Assembly: GCA_963800065.1 (NCBI GenBank)
Contig: CAWCZO010000008.1
Coordinates: 62,001 to 126,000 of the forward strand
Origin: CAWJFJ01 sp963800065
GTDB lineage: Bacteria > Actinomycetota > Acidimicrobiia > Acidimicrobiales > UBA8190
Length of the DNA stretch: 64,000 nt
Reading direction: 5' to 3'
The position numbers were made by a program, and so were the translations under genes. The notes under the pieces were generated by a model, which searched no databases, was not told the DNA's origin, and saw only the letters and a list, made by a program, of their open reading frames with translations. Below are positions 8,497 to 17,424 of this stretch, in pieces. How positions within the stretch are numbered: the stretch's first letter is position 1; every line of letters begins with the position of its first letter.

Positions 8497-9770
8497 CCGC
8501 GTGCGAGGTCCACGCCGTCGAAGCGCACCGAACCCCGGGGCACGCGGCTCTCCCGTCGGGGCAGCAGTCCCATGATGGCCAGCGCCGAGACCGTCTTGCC
8601 CGACCCGCTCTCGCCGACGAGTCCCAGGGTGCGCCCGGGGAGGACGCCGAAGCCGACGTCCTCGACGACGGGGAGCCATCCATCTCGGGTGGCGAATTCG
8701 ACGGTCAGGCCGTCGACCCTCAGGAGTTCCGGTGTCGGCGCGGCCTCGGTGGCCGACGGCTCCTCTGGGTCGCCCCGGACGGGTTCGGCGGCGATGCGCC
8801 TGGCCCTCCGGGTACCGGTGCGGGCGGTCCCGGTCCTGGCGCCGAAACGCTCCCGCCCGAGTGCATCGCGTAGACCGTCAGCCACCAGATTGAACGCCAG
8901 AACGGTGAGAAGGATGGCCAGACCGGGGTAGACGAGGGTGAGGGGGGCCTGGAAGATCGACTGGTAGGCCTCCGTGAGCATCAGGCCCCAACTGGCGGTG
9001 GGGGGCTGTTCGCCCACGCCCAGGAAGCTCAAGCCGGCATCGATGAGGATGGCGTAGCCGAGGGCCAGGGCCGCTTGGATGATGAGGGGCGACGCCACGT
9101 TGGGAAGGACGTGCGTGCGGATCAGCCGGCCCGGAGCCACGCCGGTGGCCCGGGCCGCTTCGACGTAGTTCTCCTCCCGGACCCCGATCACCTCGCCCCG
9201 GATGAGCCGGACGAAGCTGGGCACGAAGACGATGGCGATGGCGATGGAGGCGTCGTTCAGGTTGGGACCGAGCAGGGCGGCCACCGTCAGGGCCAGGACC
9301 AGAGGGGGGAACGAGAAGAGTGCGTCCATGGCCCGCATGACCACCGTGTCCACCCAGCCCCTCACGAAACCCGCCACCAGGGCCAGGGGGACGGCGAGGA
9401 GGAGGGCCCCGCCGACGATCTGGAAGGCGGCCCGCAGCGGCGGGCGGGCACCGAAGATGAGCCTGCTCAGGATGTCACGCCCGAGGTCGTCGGTCCCCAG
9501 CCAGTGCGCCGCCGAGGGCCCGGCGTTGATAAGGAGAAGGTTCTGGGTGTTGGGCCCGTAGGGGGCGAGCAACGGCGCGGCGATGGCCATGAAGATCACG
9601 CCGACGATGAAGACCAGGCCCCCCATGGCCATCTTGTCGCCGGCGAAGCGGCGCAGGGCGCTGCCGCGCTTTCTGGGGACGTCCTGGGCCGATCCCTGAT
9701 CCGGTTCGGTGGCGGTGGCCGGGCTGACGACGATGGGGTCGCCGCTGCCCGGGGGGAGGATCGTGCTCAT
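8493..9770 (-). CDS. dppC: DppC-like permease fused to N-terminal part of DppD-like ATPase (ends at frameshift)
   Basis: 425 aa from the ATG at 9770. Residues 1-40 are a cytoplasmic lead, followed by OppC-N and binding-protein-dependent permease segments with several hydrophobic helices. The EAA loop reads EAARATGVAPGRLIRTHVLP. A linker of about 50 residues then leads into an ABC ATPase with Walker A GESGSGKT, and the frame stops at TGA 8493-8495 after VDLARG. The stop falls in the middle of the ATPase, and the rest continues in the -1 frame. Permease-ATPase fusions of this class are known in actinobacteria. The ATG overlaps the stop of the upstream DppB gene (ATGA). A sequencing deletion near 8495 is the simplest explanation of the break. 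Confidence 0.8.
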   Translation of the reverse strand: MSTILPPGSGDPIVVSPATATEPDQGSAQDVPRKRGSALRRFAGDKMAMGGLVFIVGVIFMAIAAPLLAPYGPNTQNLLLINAGPSAAHWLGTDDLGRDILSRLIFGARPPLRAAFQIVGGALLLAVPLALVAGFVRGWVDTVVMRAMDALFSFPPLVLALTVAALLGPNLNDASIAIAIVFVPSFVRLIRGEVIGVREENYVEAARATGVAPGRLIRTHVLPNVASPLIIQAALALGYAILIDAGLSFLGVGEQPPTASWGLMLTEAYQSIFQAPLTLVYPGLAILLTVLAFNLVADGLRDALGRERFGARTGTARTGTRRARRIAAEPVRGDPEEPSATEAAPTPELLRVDGLTVEFATRDGWLPVVEDVGFGVLPGRTLGLVGESGSGKTVSALAIMGLLPRRESRVPRGSVRFDGVDLARG

Positions 9771-10747
9771 GCCAGTCGGACCTTCGGATTCAAGTAGGCG
9801 TAGAGGACATCGACGATGAGATTGATGATCACGAAAAGCGTGGCCGTGAGAAGGGCCACACCCTGGACGACCGGGAGATCCTTGTCGCCGATGGCCTGGA
9901 TCATGTAGACGCCGATCCCGGGCAACGAGAAGATGTTCTCGATGATGAAGGTTCCCCCGAGCAGATATCCGAACTGGATGCCCACGATGGTCACCACCGG
10001 GCTGATGGCGTTCTTGAGGGCGTGCTTGCCGATGATCCTGGCCGGTGACAGTCCCTTGGCCAGAGCGGTGCGCATGTAGTCCTGGTCGAGAGTGTCGATG
10101 AGCGAACCCCGGGTCTGGCGGGCCACCGTCGCCGCCCCCCCGAAGCCGAGGGCCAGCCACGGCATGAGGAGATGCTGCAACCAGGACCACGGCGAGGTGG
10201 CGAAGGGCGTGTAGCCCAACGGCGGCAGGATGTGGGTCTTGATGGCCAGGAGGATCACGAGCAGCATGGCCAGCCAGAAGTCGGGCACGGCCACGCCCAG
10301 GCTGCTCACGGCGGTAACCACGCGGTCAGCCCACGAACGGGGCCGCAGTCCGGCCACGATGCCGGCGGGCAGCCCGATCAGAACGGCCACGACCATGCCC
10401 CCGGCGGCGATGCTCAACGTCACCGGGAAGCGGATCCGGATGCCGTCGGCCACGTTCGAGCTGGGGACGCTGGCCGGTGTGAAGAGGGAGTGTCCCAAAT
10501 TGCCGCGGACGGCCCGGCTCAGCCATGTCCAGTACTGGGCGAAGAAGCCTTCGTTCAGGTGGAGCTGTTTCCGGATCCGCGCCACCTCGGCCGCACTGGC
10601 GTGGGCCCCGCCGGCCAGGGTGATGGCCGGATCACCCGGGAGGAGGAGCACCAGGCTGAACACGGCGAGGGAGATGACGAAGAGCAGGGGAACGGTGATC
10701 AGGAGTCGCCGTGCGACGAAGGAGAGTAACGACCCACCGGACGCCAT
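9767..10747 (-). CDS. dppB: DppB/OppB-like peptide ABC transporter permease
   Basis: 326 aa. An N-terminal helix RRLLITVPLLFVISLAVF is followed by the periplasmic LPGDPA region and about five further membrane segments. The cytoplasmic EAA-type loop (MRTALAKGLSPARIIGKHAL) docks the ATPase. The length and order match the OppB/DppB family of type I importers. The stop overlaps the DppC start by 4 nt, showing translational coupling. The binding-protein gene lies 9 bp beyond its own start on the same strand, so the order is binding protein, DppB, then the DppC-ATPase fusion. Confidence 0.92.
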   Translation of the reverse strand: MASGGSLLSFVARRLLITVPLLFVISLAVFSLVLLLPGDPAITLAGGAHASAAEVARIRKQLHLNEGFFAQYWTWLSRAVRGNLGHSLFTPASVPSSNVADGIRIRFPVTLSIAAGGMVVAVLIGLPAGIVAGLRPRSWADRVVTAVSSLGVAVPDFWLAMLLVILLAIKTHILPPLGYTPFATSPWSWLQHLLMPWLALGFGGAATVARQTRGSLIDTLDQDYMRTALAKGLSPARIIGKHALKNAISPVVTIVGIQFGYLLGGTFIIENIFSLPGIGVYMIQAIGDKDLPVVQGVALLTATLFVIINLIVDVLYAYLNPKVRLA

Positions 10748-10756
10748 GAAGTGGGC

Positions 10757-12361
10757 TCAGGTCATTTTCTTGATGTAGATGCCCGCCAGGTTGGCCTTGC
10801 AGATCCCGATGGGGGCGACCACCCTCCCGCCGACGCGCGTCTTGTTGTACGCCACGATCTCGGGGATGAAGGCGATGGGGACCTCGAGTCCCTGGGCCAT
10901 GACGATGGCCGACGCCTGTTGCATGTACGGCCCCTGGTAGGTGGCCGAGATCGAGTACGACGCTTTCTTCACCAGCGCCGTCACCGGCGCGTTGAACGAT
11001 CCGAGGGCCTGGGATACGAAGCCGGTGCCCTCGTAGGAGCTCTCGAAGTTGTTGGCCAGATCGGGTCCGTTCGACGAGTTCTCGATGAGGACGGCGTTGG
11101 CTTCCTTGTTCTCGTAGACGTCGGTGAGGATGTCGGCGGGGGGGACCTGGGTGATGGACACGTTGAAACCGGCCGGTGCCAGCTCGGCCTTCATGATCTC
11201 GGCGGCCGTCTGGTACTCGGCCACGCCGGCGGGGAACACCAGGTCGAAGCTCACGCCGTGGGGGAACCCGTCCTGGGCCAGCATGGCCTTGGCCCTGGCC
11301 GGCTGGTACGTGTACTTGTTTCCGACCGTGTGGTTGTAACCGGGCGACGTGCTGGGGAACGGTTGGTAGGCCGGCTGGCCGAGGCCCTTCAAGACGATCT
11401 TGTTGAGCTCGGCGCGGTTGACGGCGTACTCCAGAGCGGCCCGTACCCCGGGAATGTTGAACGGCGGGGAGTTCTCGCGCAACTGCATCAGCATGTACTG
11501 GTAGGAGGGTGTGATGGCGATCCCGATGTTCGGATCGGCCTTGGCCGTGGCGTAGTCCCCGGGCATGAGCTCGATCATGTCGACGGCGCCCCCGATCAAC
11601 GCCCCTATCTGTTGGGGGCCCTCGGTCAACTGGACGAAGTCGACCCCGCCCAGCTTGTAGGCCGATTTGTCCCAGTACCTCTTGTTGGCCACCATGGCGA
11701 TCTCGGCGCCCGGCTGGTAGCTCTTCAAGACGAACGGCCCGGCACCGATCGGCTTGGTGGCGGCCGTGGCGATGGACGACGGAGCCATGACCATCCCGTC
11801 GATGAAGCTGAACGCCAGGAGGAGGTCACCGGGGGTGGGTGGCTGCTTCAGCTGGATGACCAGCGTGGTGGCGTTGGTGGGGTCCATGCTCACGATGGCC
11901 TCGAGCGAGGTGCGCAGGGGACTCTTGCGGACATGTTCGATGCTCTGCATGACGGCGTCGGCGGTGACGGGCTCACCATCGGAGAATTCGATGTCGGGCC
12001 GGATGTGCAGGGTCAGGGTCGAGCCGGAGACCTGCCAGCTCTGGGCCACGCCCGGGAGGATCTCGTTGTTCCCCGCGGTGCCCGCCGGTTCGTCCGTGAT
12101 GCTGGAGTAGATCTGGGACAGCTCCTGGAACGAGCAGTCGTTGGTCCCGGTTCCGGGGTCGAAGTCGTTGGAGAATCCGTCGTTCAGGTCCACCCCGAAA
12201 CGGAGTACACCGTTGGGGTTGGGGGTGCCGGCGTTCGACGACGCCTGGGGAGTCCCGCCTCCGCCGCTGCAGGCAGCCAGGACCAACGACGTCACCACCA
12301 GGCAACCGGCCATCGGCCATGCGCGGCGTCCTCCGTCGTCTTTGCCCGCTGCTCGTCGCAT
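10757..12361 (-). CDS. Peptide/solute-binding lipoprotein, SBP family 5
   Basis: 534 aa from an ATG at 12361, preceded by AAGGAG at good spacing; an open frame extends further upstream but lacks such a site. The N-terminus has Arg residues, a hydrophobic core and lipobox VLAAC with Cys31, so it is a membrane-anchored extracytoplasmic lipoprotein. The body shows the family 5 solute-binding features (FGVDLNDGF..., LTLHIRPDIEFSDGEPVTADAV). It delivers substrate to the DppB/DppC permeases encoded directly downstream. Oligopeptides are the usual substrate of this family, but nickel, sugars and others occur. Two operator-like TGTC-N3-GACA sites lie in the divergent upstream region. Confidence 0.9.
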   Translation of the reverse strand: MRRAAGKDDGGRRAWPMAGCLVVTSLVLAACSGGGGTPQASSNAGTPNPNGVLRFGVDLNDGFSNDFDPGTGTNDCSFQELSQIYSSITDEPAGTAGNNEILPGVAQSWQVSGSTLTLHIRPDIEFSDGEPVTADAVMQSIEHVRKSPLRTSLEAIVSMDPTNATTLVIQLKQPPTPGDLLLAFSFIDGMVMAPSSIATAATKPIGAGPFVLKSYQPGAEIAMVANKRYWDKSAYKLGGVDFVQLTEGPQQIGALIGGAVDMIELMPGDYATAKADPNIGIAITPSYQYMLMQLRENSPPFNIPGVRAALEYAVNRAELNKIVLKGLGQPAYQPFPSTSPGYNHTVGNKYTYQPARAKAMLAQDGFPHGVSFDLVFPAGVAEYQTAAEIMKAELAPAGFNVSITQVPPADILTDVYENKEANAVLIENSSNGPDLANNFESSYEGTGFVSQALGSFNAPVTALVKKASYSISATYQGPYMQQASAIVMAQGLEVPIAFIPEIVAYNKTRVGGRVVAPIGICKANLAGIYIKKMT

Positions 12362-12393
12362 GGCTCTCCTTCCGTGTTTCCGGAGTCCCCACC

Positions 12394-12405
12394 TGTCGCT
12401 GACAT
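12394..12405 (+). promoter_or_regulatory. Operator-like site, copy 1 (TGTCGCTGACAT)
   Basis: A TGTC-GCT-GACA inverted repeat lies 33 bases upstream of the ATG of the peptide-binding protein gene. Its exact 12-bp reverse complement recurs at 12503-12514 near the start of the divergent SDR gene. The position between divergent genes and the internal symmetry suggest a regulator binding site; no regulator is identified. Confidence 0.35.
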
Positions 12406-12483
12406 CGGCGTCAGTCGGGCCAGGGTAGTTCCGCCCGACCGGCGAAGCGAGCAAACCACCGTCCCCCCACTAGCCTGTCGTTC

Positions 12484-13365
12484 GTGGCCGGCCCCTGCTC
12501 GAATGTCAGCGACATGACGGGGCGGACCGTCGTCATCACCGGTGGCAACAGCGGCATCGGCAAGGCGACGGCCGAGGGGTTGGCGCGGCTGGGCGCACGC
12601 GTGGTGATCACGGCGCGCCACCCCGACCGCGGTGCCGCCGCCGCCTCCGACATCCGCCGGGCCAGCGGCAGCGAGGCCGTGGAATGCGTGGCTCTCGATC
12701 TGTCCAGCCTGGCCTCGGTGCGGTCGTGCGCCGCCGATCTGCTCGACCGTCTCGACGAGATCCACGTGCTGGACCTGAACGCCGGTGGTGTCCTGTCGCG
12801 TCGGACAGAAACGGAGGACGGCTTCGAGACGCAGTTCCAGGCCAACCACCTCGGCCATTTCCTTCTCAGCCGGTTGCTCCTCGACCGCCTGCTCGCCAGC
12901 GCCCCCGCCCGCATCGTCGTCGTCTCGTCGTGGGGCCACACCCAGGCGCGTGGCGGCCTCGATTTCCATGACCTCCAGTGGGTGGCCCGGCCCTATCGGG
13001 GCTCCTTCGTCTACAGCGCCACCAAGCTGATGAACCTCTACTTCACCTTCGAGCTGGCCCGACGGCTGGCCGGCACCGAGGTGACGGTGAACGCCCTGCA
13101 TCCGGGGTTCGTGTCCTCCGGGTTCGCCATGAACGGCGACACCACCTGGCTGCGCCTGGGGATCGTGGTCAGCAAGCCCTTCGCCCGCACTCCCGAGAAA
13201 GGGGCGGCGACGGCCATCTGGTTGGCCGCCTCGGACGACGTGAAGGCGGTCACCGGGGAGTACTTCGCCGACTGCAAGGTGAAGAAACCGTCGGCCGATG
13301 CCCGCGACCCCGACGCCGCCCGCCGCCTGTGGGAGTTGAGCGAAGAGCTCGTCGGGCCCGGCTGA
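12484..13365 (+). CDS. Short-chain dehydrogenase, retinol-dehydrogenase-like
   Basis: 293 aa. The cofactor motif TGGNSGIG lies near residue 19, LNAGG replaces the usual NNAG, and a VVSSWGH serine and YSATK catalytic Tyr/Lys follow. The long C-terminal segment after the active site is like light-dependent protochlorophyllide reductase and retinol dehydrogenase relatives within the SDRs. It probably oxidises or reduces a lipophilic alcohol or ketone; the substrate is unknown. The start could be the GTG at 12484 or the ATG at 12514, which overlaps the second operator-like site. It is divergent from the peptide transporter. The zinc-finger gene starts 8 bp after the stop. Confidence 0.85.
   Translation: MAGPCSNVSDMTGRTVVITGGNSGIGKATAEGLARLGARVVITARHPDRGAAAASDIRRASGSEAVECVALDLSSLASVRSCAADLLDRLDEIHVLDLNAGGVLSRRTETEDGFETQFQANHLGHFLLSRLLLDRLLASAPARIVVVSSWGHTQARGGLDFHDLQWVARPYRGSFVYSATKLMNLYFTFELARRLAGTEVTVNALHPGFVSSGFAMNGDTTWLRLGIVVSKPFARTPEKGAATAIWLAASDDVKAVTGEYFADCKVKKPSADARDPDAARRLWELSEELVGPG
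12503..12514 (+). promoter_or_regulatory. Operator-like site, copy 2 (ATGTCAGCGACA)
   Basis: This is the exact reverse complement of the site at 12394-12405, with internal symmetry TGTC-AGC-GACA. It overlaps the possible ATG start of the SDR gene at 12514. If the GTG at 12484 is the true start, the site is within coding sequence, which weakens the operator reading. Confidence 0.3.
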
Positions 13366-13372
13366 GATCCCG

Positions 13373-13753
13373 GTGGCCGTGTCGACGCCGGACTACCGAC
13401 ACCTCCTCGAGGAGCGGCTGGCCCAGGTCGACGCCGAGGCGGCCGAGCGTCGGCGGGCGACGACCCCGGGTGGGGAGCGCCCCGGATTCGGGAAGCGGGC
13501 CGGGGACTACGTGGCCCAGGTGGTCGAGGACCGGACGAACAACCAGCTGGCCGACTGCCTGGCCGCCACCGCCACCGCCATCCGCCGGGCGCTGCTCCTG
13601 ATGGACGAGGGACGTTTCGGCCTCTGCCAGTCCTGCGGCGAGGCCATCGGCGAGGAGCGTCTGACGGCGGTCCCCTGGGCTCTTCTCTGCGTGCGCTGCC
13701 AGTCGGCCGAGCGTGCCGGGGGCTCGACGGCGCTGCGCCGCCCCGCGCCGTGA
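13373..13753 (+). CDS. TraR/DksA-type zinc-finger protein
   Basis: 126 aa. Residues 1-75 are largely charged and helical. A C4 zinc finger follows: Cys85, Cys88, Cys106 and Cys109 in the arrangement FGLCQSCG...ALLCVRCQ, which is the DksA/TraR signature. DksA-like proteins enter the RNA polymerase secondary channel, but many short actinobacterial members have no proven role. GTG 13373 is the start. It follows the SDR gene by only 7 bp and is likely cotranscribed with it. Confidence 0.8.
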   Translation: MAVSTPDYRHLLEERLAQVDAEAAERRRATTPGGERPGFGKRAGDYVAQVVEDRTNNQLADCLAATATAIRRALLLMDEGRFGLCQSCGEAIGEERLTAVPWALLCVRCQSAERAGGSTALRRPAP

Positions 13754-13757
13754 TCAC

Positions 13758-13772
13758 GGCGGGCAGGCCGCC
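13758..13772 (+). terminator. Possible bidirectional hairpin between convergent genes
   Basis: GGCGG (13758-13762) and CCGCC (13768-13772) pair around the loop GCAGG, in the 18-bp gap between the convergent zinc-finger and GH3 genes. There is no T-tract, so this is only a weak terminator candidate. Confidence 0.25.
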
Positions 13773-16315
13773 TACGTCGTGACGGTCACGGGGACGTTCC
13801 AGGCGATGTCGGCCGACGACCGTCCCACGTGGAGCACGTAGGAGCCCGGGAAGATCCGCCAGCCGGCGTCACGATCGGGCCCGGCCGCCTTGTTGATCAT
13901 GCTCCCGAGCGGCATCCGCTCCCGCAGTCTCGTGGTGGGGCCGGTGCCCGGATCCCAGCAGGCGAAGGCCCGACCGGACAGGACGAGGGACACGGCCCCC
14001 TCTTCTCCGGGCCCGAGCCGGATCTTGGCGAAGGCCTTCAGCTCCTGGGCCGGCCGGAAGAGCTCGCCCGGCGGCGGCGCCACGTAGCACTGCACGACCT
14101 CGGTTCCGGCCCGGCCCCCGCTATTGGTGACGGACACGGTGACCACGAGGTCGTCCCCGGCCGCCACCGAATCGGCCGAGAGCACCGGCTCCCCGAGGAC
14201 GAAGGTCGTGTACGACAGCCCGTGACCGAAAGGGAAGGTGACGCCGATCCGCCGCCCCTCGTACCAGCGGTAGCCCACCAGCAGTCCCTCCCCGTAGCGC
14301 AACTCGCTGCGTTCGCCGGGAAAGGTGGGGTAGGCCGGTGTGTCCTCCAGGCGAACCGGGAGGCTGACGGGGAGCCGACCACCGGGCTCGTCGTCGCCGA
14401 CCAGCACGTCGGCGACGGCCGAGGCCATCTCCTGCCCACCGAACCAGACCTGAAGGACGGCGCCGACCGAGTCCACCCAGGGCATGGCCACCGGCGCGCC
14501 GGCGTTCACCACCACCACGGTCCTCTCGTTGGCGGCGGCCACCCTCCGGACGAGGTCGTCCTGATCGACCGGGAGGGCGAGCGACTGGCGGTCGAATCCC
14601 TCGGACTCCCATTCGTTGGACGTCCCCACCACCACCACGACGGCGTCGGCCCCGGCGCAGACGGCCACGGCCCGTTCGATCAGGTCGGCCGGGGCCATCC
14701 ACCGGCATCCCACCCGGAAGGCGAACAGCCCGTCGGCGCCGAGGGTGTCGTACTCCACGGCGACCTCCACGCCGACGCCGGCGTCGAGCCCGACTTCACC
14801 GGTCAGCTCCTGGCAGCCCAGGCCCATGAAGCTCGGCCCCCGGGGGAGCGACTCGTCGAAGCCGTCGAGGACGACGGCGCCGTCGACGAGCAGGCGCGCC
14901 CGCCCGACGTGGGTGAGGGTGAAAAGGTACCGGCCCGTCTCCGCCGGCCGGTACGAACCGCTGACCCGGACCGAGAACGGACCGTCCAGCCCGGCGACGG
15001 GGGGTCCCAGATGGGAGAGCTCGGTGGCGTGCAGCTCGGCCCGGTGCACGACGTCGCCACCGCCGTCGAGGGCGCCGAAGTACTCGGCCACCAACGGGAC
15101 GCGCAGCACCGCCGCCGTGCGGGCCAGGTCCACACCCCGTTCGTGGACGACGGTGACGCCGTCACCGGCCTTGGCCCGCAGGGCCTCCAGCGGGCTCGTC
15201 CGGTGGTCGGGCTCGACGCCGGCCGACCCGCCCCCCATGATCACGGCCCGGTCGGCATTGGGGCCGACGACGGCGATCCGGCGGACCGACGCCGGCAGCG
15301 GGAGGACCCCGGAGTTCCGCAGGAGCACGATCGAGGCGGCGGCGGCCTCCCGGGCCACGGTGGCCCGACGAACGGGGGCCGGTCGCGCTGGAACGGCGGT
15401 GTCGTCGTCGCCGTCGAGGAGCCCCAGCCGGTCGTAGACCGACAGCAGCCGGGCCACCTGGTCGTCGAGGCCCTTCTCGGTCACCGTCCCGCCGGTCACG
15501 GCGGCGGCCAGGGCCGGCCCGTAGGCCCGGCCGGGGCCCGGCATCTCGAGGTCGACCCCGGCCTCGTGGGAGCCCACCGTCGAGGCCACCCCGTACCAGT
15601 CGGTCAGGACGAAACCGTCGAAGCCCCATTCACCGCGGAGGATGTCGCTCAGAAGGGCCCGGTGCTCCGAACACCACGATCCGTTCAGCCGGTTGTACCC
15701 GGTCATGACACCGAGCGCCCCCCCGTGGCGCACGGCGTGCTCGAAGGGGACCAGGTAGATCTCGCGCAGGGTGCGCTCGTCGATCACCGAGCTCATGGTG
15801 TAGCGCTCGAACTCGGCGTCGTTCCCGACGAAGTGCTTGACGGTCGTGGCCACGCCGGCCGACTGCGCTCCTTCGATGAAGGCGGCCGCCAACGTCCCAG
15901 ACAGAAGGGGGTCCTCGGAGTAGCACTCGAAGTTTCGTCCCGCCAGGGGCGACCGGGGGATGTTCACCGTCGGGGCCAGCAGGACCCGGCACCCCCGGGC
16001 CCGTGCTTCCTCGGCCAGCAGGGTACCGACACCACGGACGAGGTCGGGATCCCAGGTGGCCCCGAGTGCCGACCCGCACGGCACGCACGTCGTCGGCTGG
16101 GCCTCGGGGCCGGGCAGCGTCGTCCCGCGGGCGCCGTTCGGTCCGTCGGTGACACCGACCGATGGGATGCCCAGCCGGGGAACGCCGGGGACGGTCCACA
16201 GGTCCTGGCCGGCGGTGAGAGACGCCTTCTCGTCCACCGTCAGTTCGGCGACGAGTCTCTCGACGGTGGCGGCGCGCCGCGGGGCCGGCGCCGACTTCTT
16301 CGTGTCCTGGTCCAT
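13772..16315 (-). CDS. Glycoside hydrolase family 3 (beta-glucosidase-like) with PA14 insert
   Basis: 847 aa. The N-terminal TIM-barrel part has the substrate-binding KHFVGND motif and the nucleophile motif GFVLTDW with Asp239. The second alpha/beta sandwich domain is interrupted at about residues 410-530 by a PA14 carbohydrate-binding insert (SGSYRPAETGRYLFTLT). A fibronectin-III-like C-terminal domain ends the protein. This is the architecture of beta-glucosidases such as the KmBglI type. No signal peptide is seen, so it probably acts in the cytoplasm on imported oligosaccharides or glycosides. It stands alone on this strand, without an adjacent sugar transporter. Exact glycoside specificity cannot be read from sequence. 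Confidence 0.92.
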   Translation of the reverse strand: MDQDTKKSAPAPRRAATVERLVAELTVDEKASLTAGQDLWTVPGVPRLGIPSVGVTDGPNGARGTTLPGPEAQPTTCVPCGSALGATWDPDLVRGVGTLLAEEARARGCRVLLAPTVNIPRSPLAGRNFECYSEDPLLSGTLAAAFIEGAQSAGVATTVKHFVGNDAEFERYTMSSVIDERTLREIYLVPFEHAVRHGGALGVMTGYNRLNGSWCSEHRALLSDILRGEWGFDGFVLTDWYGVASTVGSHEAGVDLEMPGPGRAYGPALAAAVTGGTVTEKGLDDQVARLLSVYDRLGLLDGDDDTAVPARPAPVRRATVAREAAAASIVLLRNSGVLPLPASVRRIAVVGPNADRAVIMGGGSAGVEPDHRTSPLEALRAKAGDGVTVVHERGVDLARTAAVLRVPLVAEYFGALDGGGDVVHRAELHATELSHLGPPVAGLDGPFSVRVSGSYRPAETGRYLFTLTHVGRARLLVDGAVVLDGFDESLPRGPSFMGLGCQELTGEVGLDAGVGVEVAVEYDTLGADGLFAFRVGCRWMAPADLIERAVAVCAGADAVVVVVGTSNEWESEGFDRQSLALPVDQDDLVRRVAAANERTVVVVNAGAPVAMPWVDSVGAVLQVWFGGQEMASAVADVLVGDDEPGGRLPVSLPVRLEDTPAYPTFPGERSELRYGEGLLVGYRWYEGRRIGVTFPFGHGLSYTTFVLGEPVLSADSVAAGDDLVVTVSVTNSGGRAGTEVVQCYVAPPPGELFRPAQELKAFAKIRLGPGEEGAVSLVLSGRAFACWDPGTGPTTRLRERMPLGSMINKAAGPDRDAGWRIFPGSYVLHVGRSSADIAWNVPVTVTT

Positions 16316-16421
16316 GGGGTCAGTCTGGCGGACGCCATCGGCCCCCGGGGACCGATGGCCCCGGCCGCCGGGCCGCCTCCCCCGGCGCGCCCCCTACTGT
16401 GATCGCCGGGAGGGGGACCGG

Positions 16422-17415
16422 TTGAAGACCTGCGATCTGACGACACCGGCGCTCGTGGTGGATGCCAGGCTGCTCGAGGAGAACCTGGCGACCATGGCAG
16501 CCGCCCTGCCCGGTCGGCGTCTGCGCCCGCACGTGAAGGCCCACAAGTGCACGGCGCTGGCCCGCCGCCAGGTCGTCCACGGCCACCGGGGATTCACCTG
16601 CGCCACCATCGCCGAGATGGAGGGGATGGCGAGGGCCGGGCTGGGCGAGGATCTCCTCCTGGCCAACGAGGTGGTCGACGCCGGCCGACTGGGCCGGCTG
16701 ACGCGGACCGGCGCCCGCGTCACGCTGGCGGTCGACTCGGCCGAGACGATCGCCGCCGCCGCCGCCGGAGGCGTCGTCGAGGTCGTCATCGACGTGAACG
16801 TGGGCCTGCCCCGCTGTGGATGCGACCCCGCCGACGCCGGGCGCCTGGCCGACGTCGCCCGGGCGCGTGGCCTCGAGGTGCGCGGCGTGATGGGCTACGA
16901 AGGCCACATCGTCGGCGTCCCCGACCGGCCCACCCGCGTGGAGATGATCACCCCGGCCATGGAGGCGCTCGTCGCCGCCCATCTCGACGTCGGGGGCGAA
17001 TTCGGTCTCCGCCGGTGGAACGGGGACGTACGACATCAACTCCTGGGCCACCGAGATCCAAGCCGGCTCGTACGCTCTGATGGACACCGCCTACGGCCAG
17101 CTCGGGCTGCCCTTCCGTCAGGCGCTGCGGCTGGAAGCCACCGTGATCTCGGTCTCGTCGGGCTGGGCCGTGGCCGACTGCGGACTGAAGGCCCTGGCCA
17201 TGGATCACGGCAACCCGTCCATCGACGGATCCCGGGTCTGGTTCTGCTCCGACGAGCACGTGACCTTCGAGCCGGGTCGCCCGCTCAAGGTGGGGGACCG
17301 TATCCGGGTGACGCCGGCCCACGTCGACCCCACCGTGGCCAAGCACGAGAGGATGTTCGTGATCGACGGGGACGACGTACTCGAGACCTGGCCCGTCGAC
17401 CTCCGCGGCTGGTAA
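16422..17415 (+). CDS. D-threonine aldolase-like PLP enzyme (alanine-racemase fold), frameshifted
   Basis: The first frame (TTG at 16422, with GGGAGGGGGA upstream) encodes an N-terminal alanine-racemase barrel with TPALVVD and RPHVKAHK, where Lys39 should bind PLP. Past about 17000 the homology continues in the +1 frame with SAGGTGTYD, then a C-terminal metal-binding region: DHGNP, SDEHV and PAHVDPTV. Removing one G from the GGGGG run at 16992-16996 restores a continuous protein of about 330 aa. The H-x-D metal pair matches D-threonine aldolases rather than the H-x-C of D-serine dehydratases, so retro-aldol cleavage of D-beta-hydroxy amino acids is the best guess. An aldo/keto reductase gene follows immediately. 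Confidence 0.75.
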
Positions 17416-17424
17416 CGGGATACG

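Noticed and set aside
8497..8679. The N-terminal 61 codons upstream of 8496 in the DppD/DppF frame as the true protein start
   Set aside because: They are Arg/Gly-rich shadow sequence antisense to nothing but out of frame with the Walker A region, which is encoded in the permease frame over the same bases.
13829..16402. An 857-codon plus-strand open frame
   Set aside because: It is the complement of the GH3 glycosidase and shows His/Gly/Arg-rich shadow composition without a domain.
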